Part shown: one piece after another, positions 14,887-24,900 of the stretch | Layout: the number at the start of each line of letters is the position of its first letter | Numbering within the stretch: the stretch's first letter is position 1 | Assembly (NCBI GenBank): GCA_020848035.1 | Contig: JADLAX010000093.1 | Coordinates: forward strand, 1 to 64,000 | Length of the DNA stretch: 64,000 nucleotides | Source: Anaerolineae bacterium | GTDB taxonomy: Bacteria > Chloroflexota > Anaerolineae > Promineifilales > Promineifilaceae | Direction of reading: 5' to 3' | Position numbers and translations under genes: made by a program | Notes under the pieces: model-generated | Database searches by the model: none | Told to the model about the DNA's origin: nothing | The model's input: only the letters and a program-made list of their open reading frames with translations

Positions 14887-17800
14887 GGGATCTGTTCTAG
14901 ATGTTTTTGCAATTTTTCGGCAACCTGGTCGATAGACGGCCGTTTCAAAATGCCCAGATGTGTCGTCTTGATCGCGTACAGCTTCAGCCCATCTTCCGGC
15001 AAATCACCCCAGCCCAACGACTCGTCGCCGCTGCTTTCCAGGGTGGAATAAAACAAAACCGCTTCCCCCGGATACTTCTGCGGATAATACCAGCGAATCG
15101 CCTGGGTGGAAATAACGTGCATAAAGTAAAAATCGCTAAACCGCGCTGGAACCTTGGGCCGCCAGTTGATGTACAGGCGCAGCACCTGCCCCCTGGCAAA
15201 ACGCCAGAGCGTAACCAGCGCCCGTGTTGTGTCCAGCCAGTGCCGCCGCAGACGATTACGGCCGCTTTGCCACAGGTATTGCAGTCGAGCACCCAGGCCC
15301 AGCTCAGCCATGTTGTTTTTATGCCGCGCCACCTGGGTGGTCAACACTTCCGTCAACACCGCGGCCTGACTGCTCTTGGGCTTATTTTGCGGGGTAGAGG
15401 GATCGATAAAAGCCAGCAGCCCCACCTCATCGCCATTTTGCAGCAGCTGTTGGGCCATCTCGTAGGCGACGACACCGCCAAAACAAAACCCGCTGAGCAA
15501 ATATGGCCCTTTCGGCTGTAACATCTTGATTTCCCGGACGTAGTGGGTGGCCATCTCCTCAACCGAGCGGTAGATGGATTGGTGCGTGGTTTCATCCATC
15601 TTGGGTTGCAGGCCGTAAAACGGCCGTTCCGTCCCCAGTTGCAGCGCCAGATCGCGATAATGGAAAACGTGCCCCGCCCCGCCATGCACGCAGAAAAGCG
15701 GCGTGCGATGGCCCAACGGCTGGATCGGCACCAGCGATGACCACTGCGGCAACTCAACTTCCTCACGCTGGCGAATCGCTTCTGCCAGCTGGCGAATTGT
15801 CGGGGCCTGGAACAGCAGCGAAACCGGCAGCCGCAGCCCCAGCCGCTTTTCAATGGCCGCAAACAACGTCACCGCCTGCAGCGAGTGGCCGCCAATGTCG
15901 AAGTAGTTAGCTTCCACGCTAATAGCCGATCGCTGTAAGACCTCTTGCCAGATTTGCGCCAGCTGGAATTCCAGCGGATCCTGCGGCGGCACAAACAGCT
16001 CTTCCGGCGCAGCGACAAAGCTGCCATCAGGTTCGGGCAGCGCCTTGCGGTCGATTTTACCGTTGGGCGTCTGTGGGAAACGCTCCAGCGGCACAAAAGC
16101 CGAGGGCACCATGTAGCTGGGCAAGGATTGGCTGAGAAACGGCCGTAAATCCTCCATTGCCGCCGCCGCCCCCACCACGTACGCCACCAGGCGCGGCCCG
16201 TGGCCCTGATCCAGGGCCAGCACCAGGGCATCCTGCACGGCCGTATGCTGCCGCAGCGCCGCTTCCACCTCACCCAGCTCAATGCGAAAACCGCGCACCT
16301 TCACCTGGTGATCGATACGGCCCAGGAATTCAATACGGCCGTCGGGCAAATAGCGCCCCAAATCGCCGGTTTTGTACAGCCGCTCCGCCCCACTTTGGGC
16401 AAACGGATTGGGAATGAACTTTTCAGCCGTCAGGTCCGGGCGGTTCAGGTAGCCCCGCGCCAGGCCACGCCCACCAATGTGAATCTCCCCCGCGACACCC
16501 ACCGGCACCGGCTGGAGCTGCGCATTCAGCACAAACAGCTTTGTGTTGGGCAGCGGCCGACCAATCACAGGACGAGGATCGGTGGCGGTGAGAACGGCCG
16601 TTGTTACCCCGATGGTGGTTTCAGTGGGGCCATACGCGTTCACAAAATGCCGCCCCGGTGCCCATTTGGCCACGGTCTCGGCGGAACTGGCTTCACCCGC
16701 TGAAATGATCGTTTGCAGCGCCGGGAAATCGTCGGGGGCGAGCAGCGCCAGCACCGACGGTGGCAGCGTGACGCACGTTACCGCCTGCTCCTGCATCAGC
16801 TGCACCAGCGACGGCCCCACCAGCAATTCTTCCTTGTCGGCCAGCACCAGGGCCGCCCCAGACTGAAGGGCAATCACAAAATCGGCCGTGGAGGCATCGA
16901 AGCTGAACGAGGCAAATTGCAGCACCCGGCTGTGCGCCGACACCCGGCAGCGCTCGGCCATCGCCAGGCCAAAGTTGGCCAGGCCACGATGGGTGACCCC
17001 GACGCCCTTGGGCCGCCCGGTGGAGCCAGAGGTGTAAATGACATACGCCAGATTCTCCAGCACAATGCCGCTCACCGGGTTGTGGTCGGGCTGGTGGGCC
17101 ACCTGGTCAGGCCAGATTTGGTCGATGGGCAGGGTGGGCACGGCCGTTTCTGGCAGTCGATCCGCCATTTTTTCGGTGGTTAATACCAGGGCCAGCTCGG
17201 CGTCAGCCATCATGTAGCTCAGGCGGTCGGGCGGATAAGTTGGGTCCAGCGGCACGTACGCGCCGCCTGCCTTAAACACCGCCAGCACCGCCAACACCAT
17301 CTCCGGCGAGCGATCAATGAAGATGCCCACCTTGTTTTCCGGGCCAATGCCGCGACCTTGCAGCGCGTGGGCCAGCTGGTTGGCCCGGCTGTTTAATTCG
17401 CGGTAACTCCACTGCTGCTGGCCATAAATCAGGGCCGGGGCGTCAGGTGTCTGTTGGGCCCATTCGGCAAACAGTTCATGAGCAAAGCGGGTGGCGGGCA
17501 GGGGTACGGCCGTATCGTTCCAATCCACCAAAATCTGCTGTTTTTCTGCCGGGGTCAGCAGGCACAGCTGGTCAAGGGGCTGGTCTGGATTAGCAACGAT
17601 GCCGGCCAGCGCCGTTTGCCAGTGATCCAGCTTCTGGCAAATGGATTCGCGGCTGAACAGATCGGTGTTGTAATTGAAGCTGCACAAAAAACGGCCGTGT
17701 TTGCGGCTCACCGTCAGCGTCAGGTCAAATTGGGCACGGCCGTTGTCCATGTGCAGCAGTGAAAAGGTCAGGTCGGGCAGCGCCCGCTCCAGCGAATCCC

Positions 17801-18980
17801 CTTCCTGGTAGTTAAACATCACCTGGAACAGCGGATCGTAGCTCAGGTTACGCTCCGGCTGCAGAATCTCCACCAGCTTTTCGAAGGGCACGTCCTGGTG
17901 GTCGTAGGCGGCAGTGGCCGTCTGGCGTACCTGGGCCAACAGCTGGCGGAAGGAGCAACGGCCGTCTACCTGGCTGCGCAGCACCAGCGTGTTCACAAAA
18001 AAGCCAACCAATTTTTCCAGCTCCGTGTGCTGCCGATTGGCAATTGGTGTGCCCACCAAAATATCTTCCTGGGCGGTGTAGTGGTACAGCAGCACCTTAA
18101 ACGCCGCCAACATCACCATGAAGGGCGTAGCCCCGGTTTGTTTGCTCAAGGCAATTAGCTGATCAGAGAGTTGCGCGGGCAGTTCCACATAAGCATAGCT
18201 GCCGTGGTGGGTTTTCACCGCCGGGCGGGGTTTGTCGGTGGGCAGTTGCAAGAAGGGCAGCTCGCCACCCAGCTGCTTTTGCCAGTAATCGAGCTGGTTT
18301 TGCAGCGTTTCGCCCGTCAGCCAATCGCGCTGCCAGACGGCATAATCGGCGTATTGGATGGGCAGGTCGGGCAGTTGAGGTTCGCGGCGGTGGCCAAATG
18401 CGTCGTACAGGGCCACCAGGTCGTCCAGGATAATGTTTGCCGACCAGCCATCGAAGATAATGTGGTGAAAAACCAGCAGCAAGAAGTGCTCGGTGGGGCT
18501 TACGTAGAAGAGGTGGAAACGCAGCAGCGGCCCATTTTCCAAATCAAAGGGGAGCTGGACGGCCGTTTGCAAGGCGGCCTCTACCCCATCCGCCGGAGCG
18601 GTGTGCCTTTCCAGGGTTACGGGCCAGGTTTCATGAATAAGCTGCTGCGGGGTGCCAGCAACGGCCGTAAACGTCGTCCGCAAACTCTCGTGGCGCTGCA
18701 CCAGAGCGTGACACGCCTGGGCCAGCACCGTTTCATCCAGCACCCCGTTCAGCTGGAGCACCATCGGCGTGTTGTATAAACCGCTGTCTGGCACCAGCGC
18801 CTCCAGGAACCAGAGGCGCTGCTGAGCAAATGAGAGCGGGGCGGGATCGCTGCGGTGTGGGCGCGGTGAAATCGTCCGTGCGGCCGGGGCTTCAATTAAA
18901 CCCTCATCGGCCAGGAGCAGATCCAGCAGTTCTAGTTTGTCCGCAGACAGTTTGAAACTGGAATTGGTCTGTTTCATCAC
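14883..18980 (-). CDS. NRPS, C-A-PCP-TE termination module
   Basis: 1365 residues. C domain ~45-480: LSFAQQRLWFLE and the active HHIIFDGWS, GFFVNTLVLR. A domain ~500-1000: YVIYTSGSTGRPKG, NAYGPTETT, LYKTGDL, NGKIDRKAL. The ten pocket residues read DAATIAAIGK, of a hydrophobic/aromatic type but not one I can assign. PCP ~1020-1090: YFDIGGHSLQAV. TE ~1110-1365: LFCVHGGAG and GFCFGGVVAYEMA, where cysteine replaces the usual catalytic serine. The gene starts 6 bases after the stop of the three-module NRPS and overlaps the PPTase gene, so it should be the last elongation and release step for that line. Confidence 0.93.
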   Translation of the reverse strand: MMKQTNSSFKLSADKLELLDLLLADEGLIEAPAARTISPRPHRSDPAPLSFAQQRLWFLEALVPDSGLYNTPMVLQLNGVLDETVLAQACHALVQRHESLRTTFTAVAGTPQQLIHETWPVTLERHTAPADGVEAALQTAVQLPFDLENGPLLRFHLFYVSPTEHFLLLVFHHIIFDGWSANIILDDLVALYDAFGHRREPQLPDLPIQYADYAVWQRDWLTGETLQNQLDYWQKQLGGELPFLQLPTDKPRPAVKTHHGSYAYVELPAQLSDQLIALSKQTGATPFMVMLAAFKVLLYHYTAQEDILVGTPIANRQHTELEKLVGFFVNTLVLRSQVDGRCSFRQLLAQVRQTATAAYDHQDVPFEKLVEILQPERNLSYDPLFQVMFNYQEGDSLERALPDLTFSLLHMDNGRAQFDLTLTVSRKHGRFLCSFNYNTDLFSRESICQKLDHWQTALAGIVANPDQPLDQLCLLTPAEKQQILVDWNDTAVPLPATRFAHELFAEWAQQTPDAPALIYGQQQWSYRELNSRANQLAHALQGRGIGPENKVGIFIDRSPEMVLAVLAVFKAGGAYVPLDPTYPPDRLSYMMADAELALVLTTEKMADRLPETAVPTLPIDQIWPDQVAHQPDHNPVSGIVLENLAYVIYTSGSTGRPKGVGVTHRGLANFGLAMAERCRVSAHSRVLQFASFSFDASTADFVIALQSGAALVLADKEELLVGPSLVQLMQEQAVTCVTLPPSVLALLAPDDFPALQTIISAGEASSAETVAKWAPGRHFVNAYGPTETTIGVTTAVLTATDPRPVIGRPLPNTKLFVLNAQLQPVPVGVAGEIHIGGRGLARGYLNRPDLTAEKFIPNPFAQSGAERLYKTGDLGRYLPDGRIEFLGRIDHQVKVRGFRIELGEVEAALRQHTAVQDALVLALDQGHGPRLVAYVVGAAAAMEDLRPFLSQSLPSYMVPSAFVPLERFPQTPNGKIDRKALPEPDGSFVAAPEELFVPPQDPLEFQLAQIWQEVLQRSAISVEANYFDIGGHSLQAVTLFAAIEKRLGLRLPVSLLFQAPTIRQLAEAIRQREEVELPQWSSLVPIQPLGHRTPLFCVHGGAGHVFHYRDLALQLGTERPFYGLQPKMDETTHQSIYRSVEEMATHYVREIKMLQPKGPYLLSGFCFGGVVAYEMAQQLLQNGDEVGLLAFIDPSTPQNKPKSSQAAVLTEVLTTQVARHKNNMAELGLGARLQYLWQSGRNRLRRHWLDTTRALVTLWRFARGQVLRLYINWRPKVPARFSDFYFMHVISTQAIRWYYPQKYPGEAVLFYSTLESSGDESLGWGDLPEDGLKLYAIKTTHLGILKRPSIDQVAEKLQKHLEQIP

Positions 18981-18986
18981 GAGAAT

Positions 18987-21900
18987 CTATCGCCTTTGAC
19001 TCAACAATGCTGCCGCTTCCGCATCGGAAAGTTGGGACAACTTGATGAGCAGTTGGGCTACCTTTTCCACAAGCGCCGGATTATTAGGCGATTGTAAAAT
19101 AGAATCTGTCAATGTTGCAACAGTGGGTGATTCAAAAAGGGCACGCAGGGGCAGTTCAATGCGCAGCATCTGCCGCAGACGCGCCACCAGCTGGGTGCCA
19201 AGCAATGAGTGGCCGCCCAACTCAAAAAAGTTATCATGAATACCAACCCTGGGCAGCTGTAACAATTCAGCCCATAGATTGGCTACAACCAGTTCAATAT
19301 CATTGCGCGGCGCGACATACTCGGTGATGGCCAGGGCGGTAGGCTCAGGCAAGGCCAGCCGGTCGATTTTGCCGTTGGGCGTCAGTGGGAAACGCGCCAG
19401 CAGTTCAAACGCACTGGGAACCATGTAGCCCGGCAGGGAACGGCCCAAAGCCGTGCGCAGCTCCGCGGGGGAAAGCGCTTGCCCAACCACGTAAGCCACC
19501 AGCTGTGGCCCCCGGCCATCCACAGACCGGACCATCACAAGCGCATCTTGAACGGCCGTTTCCCGCCGCAGCGCCGCTTCAATTTCCCCCAGCTCAATCC
19601 GGTACCCGCGAATCTGCACCTGGTGATCCACCCGGCCCAGGAATTCCAGGTTGCCATCGGGCAGGTAGCGCACCAGATCGCCGGTTTTGTAGAGACGAGA
19701 GGCGGTGACGGGGTGACCGGGTGAAGGGGTGACCGGGTGACCGGGTGACCGGGTGAAGGGGTGATCGGTCACCTTGTCACCTTGTCTCCTTGTCACCTTG
19801 TCTTCTTGTCCCCTTGTCCCCTTGTCAAAAGGATTCGCAACAAAGCGTTCCAGCGTCAGCTCCGGTCGGTTAAGGTAGCCGCGGGCGATGCCCAGGCCGC
19901 CAATGTACAGCTCACCTGGCGTGCCGAGCGGCACGGGCAGCTGGTCGGCATTGAGCACAAAAGCCTGTGCGTTGTCGATGGGACGGCCGATATGAACCTG
20001 GGTATCACGCGGGGTGAGAACGGCCGTTGTCGCCGCCACCGTGCCCTCCGTGGGACCATAACCGTTGACAAAGCGGCAGCTGGCCGCCCAGCGAGCCATC
20101 ACCTCCACCGAACACGCTTCGCCCGCCGCCACCACCGTTTGTAAGGTGGGGAACTCGGCCGGGTCCAGCAGCGCCAGCGCCGAGGGCGGCAGCGTCATGA
20201 GGCTGACGGCGTACTTTTGCACCAGCATCACCAGCTCCGGTCCCGGCAGCACATCGTCGGCATCGGCCAGCACCAGGGCCGCACCCGCGGTGAGTGTCAT
20301 GAAGATTTCCGCCACGGAAGCGTCGAAGCCAAAGGCGGCAAATTGCAGCACCCGGCTGTTTGGCCCAACGACAAACTGTCGCTGCAGGAACTGCGCCAGG
20401 TTCGGCAGGCCGCGATGGGTCACCACCACACCTTTGGGTTGCCCCGTCGAACCGGAGGTGTAGATGATGTAGGCGGCATTGTCGGGGGTAACGGCCGTTG
20501 GCGGATTTTGGTCGCTGTGCCCGGCCACCTGATCCCACTCCGTGTCGAGGCATAGCCGGTTAACCACAGCCGCTGGCAGGTTGGCCTGGAGGGTGCTGTG
20601 AGTCAACATCAGCTGCGGGCGGGCATCAGCCAGCATAAACGCCAGCCGATCGTCGGGATAGGTGGGATCGAGCGGCAGGTAAACACCGCCGGCCTTCAGC
20701 ACAGCCAGGGCCGCCAGCACCATCTCTGTCGAGCGGTTGAGGTAAATCGCCACCACCGTTTCTGGCCCGACGCCGCTGGCCTGCAACAAATGCGCCAGCT
20801 GGTTGGCTTTGGCATTCAGCTCGGCATAGGTAAGGTACTGGTCCTGGTAGAAAACGGCCGTGCGCTCGGCCATCGTCTCGGCCACCTGCGCTACCCACTC
20901 ATGCACCAACCGATCCGGCACGGGCACGCTGGTGGCATTCCAGTCCACCAGCAGCTGCTGCCATTCAGCCTGGCTCAGCGGGGAGAACGTCTGGTGCAGC
21001 GCCTCCGGGGCCGCCGCCAGGGCGGCCAGCGTGCGGGTAAAATAGCCAGCCAGGGTGGCAATGTGCGCCGCGCCAAATTGGGCCGGGTCGTACTCCAGCT
21101 TCAACGCCAGAGTCCCGTTGGCCGGGTGCAGCTCCGCCTCAACGCCCAGATCAAAGCTGGCATGGCCAAAAAACTGCTCGTCTAAAATCCGAACGCCCGC
21201 ACCAGCCAGATCGTCGTAAACGTGAAAATTGAGGAAGTTAAACGGCACTTCAAACAAAGGCTGGCCGCCCATCATGTGCTGCATTTCGGCCAGGGGGAAA
21301 CGGCGGTAGGGCAGCACCGTTTTTTCTGTGGCAAAGGTCTGGCGAATAAGGTCGAGCCAGCTGCCCGGGTCCAACTTCTGGCGGAAGGGCACGGTGTTGA
21401 GGAACAGGCCCAAGGCCCGCTCACTGCCGCTTTGTTCGGGACGGCCGTTCATTACCAGCCCGGCCAGCACATCCTGACTGCCACTAACCGTTGCCAGCAC
21501 CTTCAGGTGGGCAGCCAGGAACACACTTTTGAGCGGCACCCCGGCCTGTTGGGCCACCTGGTTCAGCTGGGCCACCTGGTCAGCAGAGAGGAAGGTTTGG
21601 TGAACGGCCGTTTCCGGCAGCATATCCTCTGTCCTGGGCAGCGGCAGGCGGGGCACGGTGCTGATACGGCCGTCGTCGAGCAGCTCCCGCCAAAAAGCAC
21701 GCGCCGAATCAGAAGCCAGGCTGGCCTGCTCCGCCGCGATAAATTCGCGGTAGGGCACGCTGGGCTCAGCCGTGATGGGCTGCCTGGTCAGCAGTGCCCG
21801 GTAGGTCTGGAGCAGCTCCGTCACCAGCGACGCGACGCTCCAGCCGTCCAAAATGGCGTGGTGCTCGGCCATGATCATCTGGAAAGTGGTTTCGCTGCGC

Positions 21901-24900
21901 GGCAAAAAGTGAAAGCGCAGCAGCGGCGGCCGGGTCCAATCGAACTTTTCGGCCACGTTTTGCTGCACCAGGCGTTTGATGACGGCCGTTTGCTCAGCCT
22001 GGCTCAGGTGGCGCACATCGGTGTAGGTCACCGGGATTGTCACACCGGCCCAGACCAGCTGCAGCGGTTGGCTGTAGGTGGTCTGGTCAATGCTGGTGCG
22101 CAGCACGGGGTGGCGGGCGGCCAGCTGCTGCACCGCTGCGGCCAGCAGATCAGCATCAAACGGTGCTTCGATGTGCCAGCTAGAGACGTTGTGGTAAACG
22201 GCCGTCTCCGCCGCCAGCTCGGCGTGAAACAACATGCCCGCCTGCAATTTGCTCAACGGGTACGCATCTTCTACCCCGGTGGGCAGCGCTGCCCGGTCAT
22301 TGGTGCTGATGAGGCTAAAAACATGCGTTGCCAGGGACGCGGCCACCGCCTCACCCAGCTCAATGCGGGCCATCTGCTCCGCCAGGCTGCCAATCGTTTG
22401 CCGGTTAAACAGGTCGGCCAGCGAAAATGACAACCCGGCCTGGGCGGCCTGGGCCAAAATTTGGATGCTGCGAATCGAATCGCCGCCGAGTTCAAAGTAA
22501 TTGTCTTCGATGCCCACGCGGGCCACGCCCAGCACGCGGCTCCAGATGTCGCTCAGCAGCTCTTCGGCGCGGGTGCGTGGGGGAATAAACGGCCGTGCCA
22601 GATCCGGCCGTTCAGCCACGGGCTGCGGCAGCGCCCGCCGATCCACTTTGCCGTTGGTCGTCAGCGGCAGGGCGTCTAGCAGCACAAATGCCGCCGGAAT
22701 CATGTACCCAGGCAGCCGGGGCTGCACAAAGTGGCGCAGGTCAGACACACTTACCGCATCGGCCGCCGCCAAAACCACGTAGGCCACCAGCCGCTTTTCG
22801 CCCGGCTGGTCCTCGCGGGCCAGCACCAGCACCTCGCGCACCGCAGGATGGCTGGCCAGCGCCGCTTCAATCTCACCCAGCTCAATGCGAAAACCGCGAA
22901 TCTTCACCTGCTGGTCGATACGCCCCAGGTATTCAATGTCGCCGTCGGGCAGCCAGCGGGCCAGATCACCAGTTTTGTAAAGGAGGAAGGATGAGGGATG
23001 AGGGATGAATTCATCTTTCATCCCTTTTAATTCATCCCACCGAACAAAGCGTACGGCCGTTAACTCTGGCCGGTTCAGGTAGCCCGCGGCTACACCCGCG
23101 CCACCCACGTAAATCTCGCCGGGCACACCGATGGGCACGGGACGCTGCTGCGGGTCCAGAATGTACAGCTGCAAATCGGGGATGGCCTGGCCAATGACGC
23201 TGCCATTGGCCGCGCTCACATCACGCTGGGTAATCGGCCGGTAGGTCACATGCACGGTCGTTTCGGTGATGCCGTACATGTTGATGAGCTGCGGCTGCTG
23301 GTCGCCGTGGCGGTCAAACCAGGGCTGGAGCGTGTGCAATTCCAGCGCCTCACCGCCAAAAATCACATAACGCAGCGCCAGCTCACCGATTTCCGGCGAC
23401 CGATAACTGCTGACGGTTTCCGCCTCGGCCTGAATGAGCTGGCGAAAGGCCGAGGGCGTCTGGTTCAGCACGGTGACCCCTTCCTCAAGCAGCAGGCGGT
23501 AAAAATCGTGCGGGGAACGACTGGTGAGGTAAGGCACCACCACCAAACGGCCGCCGTACAGCAGCGCGCCCCACATTTCCCACACGGAAAAGTCGAAGGC
23601 GTAGGAGTGAAACAGCGTCCAGACGTCGTGGGGGCCAAAGTGGTACCAGCTATCGGTGGCCTGGAAGAGGCGCATGACGTTGTGGTGGGAGATTAACACC
23701 CCCTTCGGCTGGCCCGTCGATCCGGAAGTGTAGATGACATAGGCACGGTTAGACGGCCGTACCGCACTCATCGGGTTGTGCGTCGGCTGCTGGGCAATCT
23801 GGGGCCAGTCGGCATCGAGGCGAATGGTGAATGGTGAATAGTTAACGGCAAATTGTGAATCTTCACCTGCCACCTGCCACCTGCCACCTGCCACTCCCTG
23901 TTCGTGCGTTAAGAGCACAACTGGTTGGGCATCTTCCAGCATGAAAGCGATGCGCTCGGATGGATAGGCTGTGTCGATGGGCAGGTACGCCCCACCCGCC
24001 TTCAGCACGGCCAAAATGGCAATGACCATCTCCAGCGATCGCTCCAGGTACAGCGCCACCAGATCATCAGGCTGGACGCCTTTTTGCTGCAAAAAGTGTG
24101 CCAGTTGGTTCGCTTTGGCGTTCAGTTCGGCGTAGGTGAGCTGGTCGGTTGCAAAGGTCACCGCTACTGCATCGGGCGTTTGCGCCGCCTGGCGCTCAAA
24201 CTCCTGGTGAATACACGAAGATTGCCCGTGCTGTGTGTCCCACGTGTTCCATTCAACCAGCAGTTGTTGGGCTTCGGCGTCGGTGATGAGGGGGAGCTGG
24301 GCCAACGGCCGTTCCTCATCCACCACCAACCCGGCCAACAAAGTGCACCAATGACCAAAGAGGCGGGCAACGGCCGTTTCCGCCAGGCGATCCGCGTCAT
24401 ACACCACAATCACGTCCAGCCCAGCATCGGGCACCAGGCGCAGCGTCAGCGCATAGTTGGTGCGCTCGTAAGAGAAGTAGTCGCGGATTTTTAGCTGGCC
24501 GCTGGCCGCGCGGCGCTGGCGCGGGTAATTTTCCAGCACGAGCAGCGTTTCAAACAGCGGCTGGTCACCAGGAACACCGCTCCAGTTCTGCACCTGGGCC
24601 AGCGGCACCGTTTCGTGCGCCTGCAAAGCCAGCAAGTTGGCCTGGAAGGTTTGCAGCCAGGGCAACACCGTGTCGGTCGGCTCAATTTGGGCCCGCACCG
24701 GCACCGGGTTGATGAGCACCCCGGCGATCTGGTCGACCCCCGGCAGCTGCGGCACCCGGCCAGACATCATCGTGCCAAACAGGACGTCCGGTTCACCGCT
24801 GTAGCGGCTGAGCAGCAGCCCCCAGGCGGCCTGGAGCAGCGTGCCCAGCGTCAGGCCATGCCGACGGCCGAACTGCTGAAGCGCGGCATACAATTCGTCC

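Noticed and set aside
19696..19833. CRISPR-like or tandem-repeat array
   Set aside because: The units are 7-8 bases with no spacers, lie inside an A-domain gene and stay in frame; they are arms of a palindromic element.
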